From an uncultured Clostridia bacterium (lineage in GTDB: Bacteria; Bacillota; Clostridia; TANB77; CAG-465), in assembly GCA_947628575.1 (NCBI GenBank), contig CANRAK010000064.1, positions 1 through 7,421 on the forward strand: DNA of 7,421 bases, written 5' to 3'. Positions 1 through 5,166 of this stretch are shown piece by piece. Position 1 is the stretch's first letter; every line of letters begins with the position of its first letter. The notes under the pieces were generated by a model. It was not told where the DNA came from. It saw only the letters and a program-made list of their open reading frames with translations, and searched no databases. The translations under genes were made by a program, and so were the position numbers.

Positions 1-417
1 TGCTTCTTTTAAGAATAATGATGTTAAAGTAGTTGTTGTTGTTTTTCCGTCAGAGCCAGTTATACCAATCACATTTGCATCAGTAAGATGTATAAAAGTC
101 TCCATTTCAGATGTTAAAATAACGCCCGCATTTACAGCATCTTGTATTTCAGGAAGAGATGGTTTTACACCTGGTGATCTAAATATATAATCTGAACTTT
201 TTAAATCTTCTAAATATTTTTCTCCTAAAATAAACTCTATATTTTCTAGCTCTTTTAACTCATCTGGCACTACTTCATTTTTATCTCTAGCAATAATTTT
301 AGCACCTAATTTATTTAAATACTTTATAGCTGGAATATTACTTACTCCAAGCCCAATAACAGATACTTTTTTTCCTTTAATATTTTCTTTAAATTCTTCA
401 ACTTTTATATTAGCCAT
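1..417 (-). CDS. murD: UDP-N-acetylmuramoyl-L-alanine--D-glutamate ligase (MurD), N-terminal part
   Basis: MurD is the cytoplasmic ATP-dependent ligase that adds D-glutamate to UDP-MurNAc-L-Ala during peptidoglycan precursor synthesis. The 139 residues visible start at the ATG at 417-415 and run off the left edge with the frame open. Residues 15-25 (GKKVSVIGLGV) are the Rossmann-like UDP-binding start of domain 1. SPGVKP (81-86) and the TSEME segment (102-106) are typical of MurD. GITGSDGKTTTT (118-129) is the ATP-binding P-loop that opens the central ligase domain. The remaining central and C-terminal domains, roughly 310 residues in the family, lie outside the window. A GAGGGAG ribosome binding site stands about 9 bases before the ATG, and a good promoter lies at 441-469. 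The pattern of SPGV, SE.E and P-loop separates it from MurC, MurE and MurF. Confidence 0.95.
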   Translation of the reverse strand, partial: MANIKVEEFKENIKGKKVSVIGLGVSNIPAIKYLNKLGAKIIARDKNEVVPDELKELENIEFILGEKYLEDLKSSDYIFRSPGVKPSLPEIQDAVNAGVILTSEMETFIHLTDANVIGITGSDGKTTTTTLTSLFLKEA

Positions 418-440
418 ATTTAATTTCTCCCTCTTTGTAT

Positions 441-469
441 ATTATATTACTAGTTAATTAATTTTGCAA
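441..469 (-). promoter_or_regulatory. sigma-70/SigA-type promoter of murD
   Basis: Read on the minus strand: a -35 box TTGCAA (469-464), a 17-base spacer and a -10 box TATAAT (446-441). The expected transcription start near 434 gives a leader of about 17 bases ending in the GAGGGAG ribosome binding site. It is back to back with the plus-strand promoter at 490-518. Confidence 0.75.
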
Positions 470-489
470 CAAGAACTCTTTAAAATTAG

Positions 490-518
490 TTTACATAATA
501 TTAAAAATATGATATAAT
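490..518 (+). promoter_or_regulatory. SigA-type promoter of the 139-aa gene
   Basis: TTTACA (490-495), a 17-base spacer and TATAAT (513-518), with TGA just before the -10 making an extended -10. The expected start is near 525, giving a leader of about 25 bases that contains AGGAGGAGG at 538-546. A near-perfect dyad (509-531) covers the -10 and start point. Confidence 0.8.
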
Positions 519-531
519 ATTATTGTATCAT
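509..531. repeat. Inverted repeat over a -10 box and start point
   Basis: Arms 509-519 (ATGATATAATA) and 521-531 (TATTGTATCAT) match at 10 of 11 positions around one central base. The repeat overlaps the -10 box and the expected transcription start of the 139-aa gene, where a repressor operator often sits. In DNA this AT-rich such dyads also occur by chance, so the operator reading is only a suggestion. Confidence 0.3.
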
Positions 532-550
532 TTATATAGGAGGAGGAAAT

Positions 551-970
551 ATGAAAAGAAATTTTTCATACGATATTTATATCGCAAATGAGAATAATGA
601 AAATTGGTGCTATGTTGCCAAAGAAAGGAATGCAAATGGTAAATGTTTCAAAGTCAACTTTGATACAGACAAACGTGGTGGGCTAAAAATCGTTTTTCTT
701 GAAGAAACTGATTCATCTTCATTTAAAACTTTAAAAGTTCTATTTGAAAATGTAAATGATTTTATTAAAGTCAATGCTTATAAGTCATTTTTAGCAAAAG
801 AAGATGAACTTTGTGTAAACAGAGAAATTTACAATATTATGACTAATAAGTATTTAAAATCCAAACCCAAATATGTGGTATGGGATGGAGTTGTAGAAAA
901 AGTTTATGGTGGAAGAATTGTTGTAGAAGGATATTACGACATAGAGTATCCAACATTTAAAATTTGCTAG
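551..970 (+). CDS. Hypothetical protein, 139 aa, unrecognised
   Basis: I do not recognise this protein. It is very probably a real gene: it has its own extended -10 promoter (490-518), a strong AGGAGGAGG ribosome binding site four bases before the ATG, and a terminator directly after the stop. The product has no signal peptide or membrane segment and reads as a small soluble protein. Its first half alternates short hydrophobic strands with polar loops (for example CFKVNFDT at 32-39 and GLKIVFLEE at 44-52). A helical middle follows (about 62-104), and the C-terminal third is strand-like (KYVVWDGVVEKVYGGRIVVE, 107-126). Four cysteines lie at 20, 32, 88 and 139, the last being the final residue; they do not form a recognisable metal-binding pattern. 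It is transcribed alone and divergently from murD, so its context gives no functional hint. Confidence 0.85.
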   Translation: MKRNFSYDIYIANENNENWCYVAKERNANGKCFKVNFDTDKRGGLKIVFLEETDSSSFKTLKVLFENVNDFIKVNAYKSFLAKEDELCVNREIYNIMTNKYLKSKPKYVVWDGVVEKVYGGRIVVEGYYDIEYPTFKIC

Positions 971-977
971 AAATAAA

Positions 978-1004
978 CACTATCAAATTGATAGTGCTTT
1001 TTTT
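978..1004. terminator. Intrinsic terminator between convergent genes
   Basis: Stem CACTATC (978-984) pairs with GATAGTG (990-996) around a 5-base loop, and seven T residues follow at 998-1004 on the plus strand. It lies 7 bases after the stop of the 139-aa gene. On the minus strand the same hairpin is followed by a weaker T-rich stretch, so it may also stop transcription from the gene at 1003-1209, whose stop codon (1005-1003) overlaps the T-run. Confidence 0.85.
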
Positions 1005-1209
1005 AATTTCCTCCTAATATTTCTTCTTTATTTAAGTTTCCTACATATTCATAAGAACCACATGCTGTTTGGTCTTCTCTTTTTTTGCTTTTTTTATCGT
1101 TCATACATTCACATACTTTTATTGAATTTAATCTACAAGTTGAATCATCTATACAGTTATGTGCACATTTTGCCACATTACATTTAATTCTATCATCACC
1201 TTTTCTCAT
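1003..1209 (-). CDS. DUF1540-like small cysteine-rich protein, 68 aa
   Basis: The 68-residue product matches the layout I know for DUF1540 domains: CNVAKC (10-15), C25 followed by an I-x-V segment (30-32), and a late TAC (48-50) before an aromatic pair. C10, C15, C25 and C50 would be the conserved set, and by analogy may bind a metal such as zinc. Three further cysteines (19, 33, 35) and a Lys-rich insertion (residues 39-45) between the third and fourth conserved Cys are additional. The family occurs as short proteins, often in Clostridia, and has no established function. AGGAG stands about 11 bases before the ATG, slightly far; the nearer upstream ATG is closed by a stop after three codons. 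No clear -35/-10 promoter was found. The gene diverges from the radical SAM gene at 1310. Confidence 0.8.
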   Translation of the reverse strand: MRKGDDRIKCNVAKCAHNCIDDSTCRLNSIKVCECMNDKKSKKREDQTACGSYEYVGNLNKEEILGGN

Positions 1210-1241
1210 TTTTTTATCATCTCCTAATTATATTTTTTGCT

Positions 1242-1257
1242 TATATACTTTTTTTAT
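1242..1257 (-). repeat. 16-base sequence, copy 1 of 2, upstream of the DUF1540-like gene
   Basis: On the plus strand this is TATATACTTTTTTTAT, identical to 5114-5129. On the minus strand it ends 32 bases before the start codon at 1209; the second copy ends 33 bases before the start codon at 5080. Its role is unknown. It may be a leader element, or a chance match in AT-rich DNA. Confidence 0.4.
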
Positions 1258-1271
1258 TCATTTATTTTTTA

Positions 1272-1300
1272 TTGTTTTTTAATTAAAAAGTTGCTATAAT
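1272..1300 (+). promoter_or_regulatory. Extended -10 promoter of the radical SAM gene, giving a near-leaderless mRNA
   Basis: TTGTTT (1272-1277), a 17-base spacer and TATAAT (1295-1300) preceded by TGC, an extended -10. The ATG is at 1310, only 9 bases after the -10 box, so transcription starting at its usual distance (about 1307) would leave 0-3 bases of leader. No Shine-Dalgarno sequence is present. Confidence 0.75.
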
Positions 1301-1309
1301 TATCTCACT

Positions 1310-2155
1310 ATGGAAAAAGAAAGATATAGACATTTAAATACATATTTAAAAGAAAAATTTGGTAAAAGAACTTTAAAGATTTGCGTTGATGCAGGCTTTA
1401 CTTGCCCAAATAGAGATGGCAGTAAATCTTATGATGGTTGTATATTTTGTAGCAAACGAGGTTCTGGTGAGCATTTAAAAGAATTAGATATTCCATCACA
1501 AGTAAAAGATTTTCTAAATAGCTATCGTGGAATGCGTGCAGATAGTTTTATAGTATATTTCCAGAATTTTACTAATACCTATGATACTGTTGAAAATCTA
1601 AGAAAAAAGTATGATATGGCACTTATAGATAAAAGAATTGTAGGAATTCAAATTGCTACACGCCCTGACTGCATTAATGAAGAAATAGCAAAACTACTTA
1701 AAGAATATGCTAAAAATTACTATGTATGTGTAGAACTTGGTCTTCAAACTTCAAATGATAATACAGGAAAATTAATTAATAGATGCTATAACTCTTCATC
1801 TTTTACTAATGCTGTTAATATACTAAATAAATATAATATAGATATAGTAGCACATATTATGATTGGACTTCCTAAAGAAAGTATTTCAGATTTAAAAAAT
1901 ACTGTTTCTTTTATTAATAATCATAATATTCAAGGACTAAAAATTCATTCTACATATATTTTAGAAGATACTAAGTTAGAAGAAATGTATAGAAATAACT
2001 TATATACACCATTAACATTAGATGAATATTTAGAAAGTTTAACTTTCGTTATAACTCATATACGTCCAGATATAGTTTTACACCGTATTAGTGGTGATGC
2101 ACCAAAAGATATGCTAGTTGCTCCTTTATGGAATAAGAGAAAAAAATGGTTTTAA
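1310..2155 (+). CDS. TIGR01212-family radical SAM protein (YhcC/YtqA type), C-terminus frameshifted
   Basis: This resembles the radical SAM family of E. coli YhcC and B. subtilis YtqA, whose reaction is not established to my knowledge. The cluster-binding cysteines lie at C32, C44 and C47 in GFTCPNRDG and DGCIFC. Typical family blocks follow: GIQIATRPDC (about 113-122), the ELGLQTSND segment, HIMIGLPKE and the C-terminal HRISGDAPKDMLVAPLW. The visible frame stops after 281 residues with WNKRKKWF. Family members continue past PLW with a VLNAI-like helix and a YQG motif, and exactly that continuation is present in the -1 frame after an A7 run, ending at 2217 (about 302 residues in all). The start at 1310 fits the family N-terminus and has no ribosome binding site because the message is probably leaderless. 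No terminator separates it from the amidotransferase gene downstream. Confidence 0.9.
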   Translation: MEKERYRHLNTYLKEKFGKRTLKICVDAGFTCPNRDGSKSYDGCIFCSKRGSGEHLKELDIPSQVKDFLNSYRGMRADSFIVYFQNFTNTYDTVENLRKKYDMALIDKRIVGIQIATRPDCINEEIAKLLKEYAKNYYVCVELGLQTSNDNTGKLINRCYNSSSFTNAVNILNKYNIDIVAHIMIGLPKESISDLKNTVSFINNHNIQGLKIHSTYILEDTKLEEMYRNNLYTPLTLDEYLESLTFVITHIRPDIVLHRISGDAPKDMLVAPLWNKRKKWF

Positions 2156-2217
2156 ATGGTATAGAGAAAATATTAAAAGAAAATAACTTGTATCAAGGTA
2201 TATACTACGCTAAATAA
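2140..2217 (+). other. A7 slippage/frameshift site and out-of-frame C-terminal tail of the radical SAM gene
   Basis: Positions 2140-2146 are seven A residues, read in the zero frame as A-AAA-AAA, the shape of a canonical -1 slippery heptamer. The zero frame ends nine bases later at TAA 2153-2155. Moving back one base gives, from 2146, 23 residues beginning MVLNGIEKILKE and ending YQGIYYAK, then TAA at 2215-2217. This aligns without gaps to the family C-terminus (PLW, six residues, VLN-I, YQG). One missing A in the assembly, a true mutation, or productive slippage by polymerase or ribosome would each explain it. No strong hairpin is evident downstream as a ribosomal stimulator. Confidence 0.85.
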
Positions 2218-2219
2218 TA

Positions 2220-2248
2220 TGTTAAAATATGTAATATTGTGGTATAAT
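2220..2248 (+). promoter_or_regulatory. Extended -10 promoter of the amidotransferase gene
   Basis: TATAAT at 2243-2248 preceded by TGG, an extended -10. The -35 position at 17-base spacing holds only TGTTAA (2220-2225). Transcription would begin near 2255, downstream of the ATG at 2253, which helps fix the real start at 2265. The leader would be about 10 bases with GGTGAT as a Shine-Dalgarno sequence. Confidence 0.65.
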
Positions 2249-2264
2249 ATTTATGGTGATTTTT

Positions 2265-2939
2265 ATGAAACCAATTATTGGTGTTGTTGCAAGACCATAT
2301 ATTACAGATAATAATAGAAATGCACTTTGCATATTAGAAAACATAAGGACATCTATATTAAATGCTGGCGGTATTCCTCAAATTATATTACCAACACAAA
2401 ATATGGTATATATTAATAATCGTGAGAGTGAATTAACAGATGAAGATAAAGAAATTCTTAACAGACAAATTGATTTATGTGATGGAATATTAATGCCTGG
2501 TGGTGATATGATTTACTTTTATGATAAGTATATCTGTAAAGTAGCAAATGAAAAGAAAATACCACTTCTTGGTATATGTATGGGAATGCAGGTAATGTGT
2601 AATTATAACAATGATAATAAAAACATTAAAATAGAAGGACATAAACTACCTGAAGAAGCATACGTCCATGATGTATTAGTAAATAAAGATTCTAAACTGT
2701 ATAACATATTAAAAAAAGATAATATAAAAGTTAATAGTCTTCACGGATATAAAGTTCCAAATAGTGGTGATTATGAAGTTGTTGCAAAATCTGGCGATAT
2801 TATAGAAGCTATTGAAAAGAAAAACGAGCTATTTAACATTGGCGTCCAGTGGCATCCTGAAAGAAATATAGATGAAAATGGTAGACAAATATTTTCTAGC
2901 TTTATTAATGCTTGTAACGTATATATGAATGAAAAATAA
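2265..2939 (+). CDS. Class I glutamine amidotransferase-like / peptidase C26 family protein, 224 aa
   Basis: This is a soluble hydrolase of the peptidase C26 family, which includes gamma-glutamyl-gamma-aminobutyrate hydrolase (PuuD). The N-terminal KPIIGVVARPY is typical. DGILMPGGD (about 73-81) supplies the oxyanion-side loop. GICMGMQ carries the nucleophile C105, and WHPE carries H197 and E199, so the Cys-His-Glu triad is complete. VNSLHGYKV (about 156-164) matches the family's conserved NS-H region. The length is slightly below the usual 240-250 residues. I place the start at 2265 rather than the in-frame ATG at 2253, because the first ATG lies at or before the expected transcription start and GGTGAT precedes 2265 at proper spacing. 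The substrate cannot be read from sequence. Neighbours give no polyamine or GABA context, so I give no gene symbol. Confidence 0.88.
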   Translation: MKPIIGVVARPYITDNNRNALCILENIRTSILNAGGIPQIILPTQNMVYINNRESELTDEDKEILNRQIDLCDGILMPGGDMIYFYDKYICKVANEKKIPLLGICMGMQVMCNYNNDNKNIKIEGHKLPEEAYVHDVLVNKDSKLYNILKKDNIKVNSLHGYKVPNSGDYEVVAKSGDIIEAIEKKNELFNIGVQWHPERNIDENGRQIFSSFINACNVYMNEK

Positions 2940-2961
2940 GAGCACAATTTAATGTGCTCTT
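2938..2961. terminator. Bidirectional terminator between convergent genes
   Basis: Nine-base stem AAGAGCACA (2938-2946) pairs with TGTGCTCTT (2953-2961) around loop ATTTAA. The hairpin overlaps the stop codons of both convergent genes (TAA 2937-2939 on plus, TAA 2963-2961 on minus). The following T-tracts are short on both strands, somewhat better on the minus strand. Confidence 0.75.
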
Positions 2962-3362
2962 TAACTTATTATATCTAATTCTTTTTTTAGTCTTTCAACT
3001 TCTAAATTATATGCCTCTGTGTTTCTTCTATGCTCTTGTATACTTTCTTTTAATCTTTCATTTTGCATTTCAAATAGCTTTATTAATGCATATTTTTGAT
3101 CTTCGTTCATATTTTCTATAGATATTTCTCCTCTTCTATACATATTCTGAAATTCATAAATATCTACTCTTTGGTGTTCACCACTAATTTTTATTGTACC
3201 ATTAAATCCGTTGTTCATTTTAGCTCTTTGAGCTAATATTTGTGCTCTTTTTTGGTCTCTTTTCTTTCTTTTAATATTAAAGAAACCTTGAAATAATTTT
3301 TTTAAATTTCTTGAAACAAAGTTTTCTCTTACCATCGGTAAGTTATAATATTCTCCGTTCAT
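2961..3362 (-). CDS. Hypothetical basic coiled-coil protein, 133 aa
   Basis: I do not recognise this protein. It has three visible parts. The N-terminal half is strongly basic (Lys/Arg-rich, about residues 18-48, including NIKRKKRDQKRAQ) and could bind nucleic acid or acidic membrane lipids. A short middle (about 53-83) contains GTIKISG and DIYEFQNMYRRGEIS. A long charged helix follows (about 84-131), with a heptad-like pattern suggesting a coiled coil and self-association. There is no signal peptide or membrane span. A strong AGGAGG site stands five bases before the ATG, and the start lies only 9 bases after the stop of the HD-domain gene. The two are therefore one operon and may act together. 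It is the last gene before a terminator. Confidence 0.8.
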   Translation of the reverse strand: MNGEYYNLPMVRENFVSRNLKKLFQGFFNIKRKKRDQKRAQILAQRAKMNNGFNGTIKISGEHQRVDIYEFQNMYRRGEISIENMNEDQKYALIKLFEMQNERLKESIQEHRRNTEAYNLEVERLKKELDIIS

Positions 3363-3371
3363 AAATTCCTC

Positions 3372-4415
3372 CTAAGATTTCATTGTTAATCTAATTTTCA
3401 TATCATTAAATTTATTCATTAAGTTCTTAGCATTTTCTTCTCTCATTTGCTCTATTTGGTTCATAGCTATAAGTTCATTATATTCATTTGTTGCATCAAT
3501 AAGCTCTTGAGTTAATGCTCCATCAACTTGATACTTATCCATAGCACTTTCAAATACTTTATATGCTTCTGGTAGTAATGCTTCTATTATAGCTGCTACT
3601 CTTACTTTTTCTGTACGAGTTGCTATAAGTTTTCCTCTTTGATATGATCTTTTAGCCTGAGCTTTATAATTTGCTATGCTAAGTTTAAGTAACATTTTAT
3701 AATCTTTTAAAGTTGGTGTAAATTCATTTTTTATATCTACTAATCTACATTTTAAATCTTGCATATCTACAGGTGCGATTTTTACTTCGTCACCTTTTTC
3801 ATTTTCAAATAATGGCCATTCTTCATTTCTAACTAGTGAATAACATACTGCTTTTATCTGAATATCATCTAGTCCAGCAGATATAAAATTATATTCATTT
3901 TCTATCATTTGTTCTGCAATTGTTAAAGCAGATATCTTTTTTATATATGCATGATGCTCATAATAATATGGCACTTCATCTTTGTAATATAGAAAATCAT
4001 CTATATGCCTGATATAAAAACAAATACGTTGTATCTCATCTTCAGGATAGCTTAGCTCTTCTAAAAAGCTTCTTGCCATCTTTGCAGATTCTATTTCATT
4101 ACCAAAATAAGTAATCTTTCCATAAAATTCTTGTGCTATTGAAGGTTTAGCAACGTCATGTAAAAACGCTGCTATTTTAAGTAGTTTTATTTCTTCATTA
4201 GAAAGTTCACCTGTTGGTATATCCTTTACTGTTCTTAATGTATGTTCAAATAAGTCATAGCATTGATGTGGATTATTTTGATTATAATTAACCATATCTG
4301 ATACTATACTTCCAAATTTATATTTAATATCTTCTATAGGCATATTAAGATAGTATTCTACTACATCTTGTCTTAATAATGTATTTTCAAATTCACTTTT
4401 TGTAATTCCTATCAT
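3372..4415 (-). CDS. HD-domain protein, 347 aa, putative phosphohydrolase
   Basis: HD-domain proteins are metal-dependent phosphohydrolases acting mostly on nucleotides or RNA ends. H58 in LFEHTL and H86-D87 in AAFLHDVAKP give the H...HD core. The following FGNEIESAKMA (about 104-114) and IRHID (135-139) segments resemble the HD domain attached to CCA-adding tRNA nucleotidyltransferases. No nucleotidyltransferase domain precedes it, so it is not that enzyme. The C-terminal half (about 220-347) is helical, with a basic stretch near 250-271 and a charged terminal helix, and I cannot assign it. The start at 4415 is chosen over an in-frame ATG at 4466 because AAAGGTGAT sits just upstream and the longer frame would begin inside the promoter's -35 box. 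It is the first gene of an operon with the basic coiled-coil protein. Confidence 0.85.
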   Translation of the reverse strand: MIGITKSEFENTLLRQDVVEYYLNMPIEDIKYKFGSIVSDMVNYNQNNPHQCYDLFEHTLRTVKDIPTGELSNEEIKLLKIAAFLHDVAKPSIAQEFYGKITYFGNEIESAKMARSFLEELSYPEDEIQRICFYIRHIDDFLYYKDEVPYYYEHHAYIKKISALTIAEQMIENEYNFISAGLDDIQIKAVCYSLVRNEEWPLFENEKGDEVKIAPVDMQDLKCRLVDIKNEFTPTLKDYKMLLKLSIANYKAQAKRSYQRGKLIATRTEKVRVAAIIEALLPEAYKVFESAMDKYQVDGALTQELIDATNEYNELIAMNQIEQMREENAKNLMNKFNDMKIRLTMKS

Positions 4416-4437
4416 ATTACAATCACCTTTCAGGCTT

Positions 4438-4466
4438 ATTTTACTACATTTTACGGTAATTATCAA
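4438..4466 (-). promoter_or_regulatory. SigA-type promoter of the HD-domain operon
   Basis: On the minus strand: TTGATA (4466-4461), a 17-base spacer and TAAAAT (4443-4438). The expected start near 4431 gives a leader of about 16 bases carrying AAAGGTGAT. A TTACGGTAA dyad (4451-4459) lies in the spacer. Confidence 0.75.
4451..4459. promoter_or_regulatory. TTAC-N-GTAA dyad inside the HD-operon promoter, candidate operator
   Basis: TTACGGTAA is a perfect 4+4 inverted repeat around one base, lying between the -35 and -10 boxes. A second copy of the same form is centred 53 bp away at 4508. The position would suit a repressor. Which regulator, if any, is unknown. Confidence 0.35.
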
Positions 4467-4502
4467 CTATTTTTCGTATTTTAGTATACTTTTTTTAGTA
4501 AC

Positions 4503-4513
4503 ATTACTGTAAT
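4503..4513. promoter_or_regulatory. ATTAC-T-GTAAT dyad, second candidate operator
   Basis: A perfect 5+5 inverted repeat around one base, in the gap between the terminator of the membrane-protein gene and the HD-operon promoter. Its core TTAC-N-GTAA matches 4451-4459. The centres are 53 bp apart, about five helical turns, so both would face the same side of the DNA. Confidence 0.35.
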
Positions 4514-4521
4514 ATTTACCC

Positions 4522-4555
4522 AAAAAAAAAAGAAAGTAACTATTATATACTTTCC
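4522..4555 (-). terminator. Intrinsic terminator of the membrane-protein gene
   Basis: On the minus strand GAAAGTA (4554-4548) pairs with TACTTTC (4538-4532) around a 9-base loop. Ten T residues follow (the A-run 4522-4531 on the plus strand). The stem begins right after the stop codon at 4558-4556 and separates this gene from the HD operon. Confidence 0.85.
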
Positions 4556-5080
4556 TTATCCTTCTAATTTTTTTAAAATATTTACTTTAAATTTATACTT
4601 ACCATCGTAATTTTTATTTATTACTATTGGTATAAATTTTTCTTCTTGTGGATATAAGTATTCAAATTTTATACTTGACTCTGTATTTTCTTCTCTAATC
4701 TCTCCATCTACAATTATCTTATCTGTATTGTTCTTTACAATTAGTGTAAGCACTTGTTTGTCTATTGCCTTATAATTTGTTTTATAATATCCTATAACCT
4801 CTATTTTAGCTTTTGGCTCGTTAACCTCTACAAGTGTAGATGTGCTTGGATATACATAAGTAAAATTACTAAAAAACATAAATCCAATAACTAATACTAT
4901 AACTGCTAATACTTTTATTATAACATTTACAATTTTTTTAAATATTTGTGCCTTTTCTCCAAATATTGCTGGTGCTATATATGATATTATACATAACACA
5001 AGTATACCTATAACTACAGCTGTTAAAATATTTTGCATTAATTGTACAATTTGAGTCATTTGTAAAATTCTTTCACTCAT
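4556..5080 (-). CDS. Hypothetical membrane protein, two transmembrane helices, 174 aa
   Basis: I do not recognise this protein. Two hydrophobic helices are visible at about residues 19-38 and 50-71, joined by a short loop with three lysines (GEKAQIFKK). The positive-inside rule suggests that the loop is cytoplasmic and the C-terminal region extracytoplasmic. Residues about 75-174 look like a small beta-sandwich domain (alternating strands such as LTLIVKNNTDKIIVDGEI and KYKFKVNIL), similar in general look to Ig-like or FxLYD-type surface domains, but no family is claimed. The start is placed at 5080, not at the in-frame ATG at 5104, because AAGGAGGAGG lies six bases before 5080 and inside the longer frame. 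It has a consensus promoter 80 bases upstream and its own terminator, so it is a single-gene unit. Confidence 0.82.
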   Translation of the reverse strand: MSERILQMTQIVQLMQNILTAVVIGILVLCIISYIAPAIFGEKAQIFKKIVNVIIKVLAVIVLVIGFMFFSNFTYVYPSTSTLVEVNEPKAKIEVIGYYKTNYKAIDKQVLTLIVKNNTDKIIVDGEIREENTESSIKFEYLYPQEEKFIPIVINKNYDGKYKFKVNILKKLEG

Positions 5081-5095
5081 AAAATTCCTCCTCCT

Positions 5096-5119
5096 TATAT
5101 ACAATATTCTTTGTATATA
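5096..5119 (-). promoter_or_regulatory. Leader hairpin abutting the ribosome binding site
   Basis: Perfect 9-base inverted repeat: TATATACAA (5096-5104) and TTGTATATA (5111-5119), loop of six. In the minus-strand message it falls near the end of an 80-base leader, directly before AAGGAGGAGG. It could be an RNA structure affecting translation or stability, or a protein site in DNA. All but one pair of each arm is A-T, so the RNA hairpin is weak. Confidence 0.45.
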
Positions 5120-5129
5120 CTTTTTTTAT
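5114..5129 (-). repeat. 16-base sequence, copy 2 of 2, in the membrane-protein leader
   Basis: Identical to 1242-1257 and at nearly the same distance from its start codon (33 versus 32 bases). It overlaps the upstream arm of the leader hairpin. A shorter 13-base core (TATACTTTTTTTA on plus) recurs at 4485-4497 upstream of the HD operon. Confidence 0.4.
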
Positions 5130-5166
5130 CTATTAAGAATTATTTTACCTAGTTGCATGTAGGCTA

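Noticed and set aside
1085..1282. Plus-strand open frame opposite the DUF1540-like gene
   Set aside because: Low-complexity Phe/Leu/Ser translation of the antisense strand with no ribosome binding site. The Cys pattern supports the minus-strand gene.
2265..2939. GMP synthase or carbamoyl-phosphate synthase amidotransferase subunit
   Set aside because: The N-terminal KPIIGVVARPY and the LMPGGD loop point to the peptidase C26 family, and no synthetase partner is adjacent.
3372..4415. HD protein as a CCA-adding tRNA nucleotidyltransferase
   Set aside because: Only the HD region is similar. There is no nucleotidyltransferase catalytic motif (GxxRD-type head) before it.
4416..4466. Longer N-terminus for the HD-domain protein, starting at 4466
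   Set aside because: It would start inside the -35 box of the gene's own promoter, and the strong AAAGGTGAT site points to 4415.
4522..4531. A10 homopolymer as a possible slippage or phase-variation tract
   Set aside because: It is non-coding and is fully explained as the T-tract of the minus-strand terminator.
5081..5104. Longer N-terminus for the membrane protein, starting at 5104
   Set aside because: The AAGGAGGAGG ribosome binding site lies inside this extension and is correctly spaced for 5080.
5096..5127. Plus-strand intrinsic terminator (hairpin followed by T7)
   Set aside because: No plus-strand gene ends upstream of it. It lies in the leader of a minus-strand gene, so a leader element or operator is the better reading.
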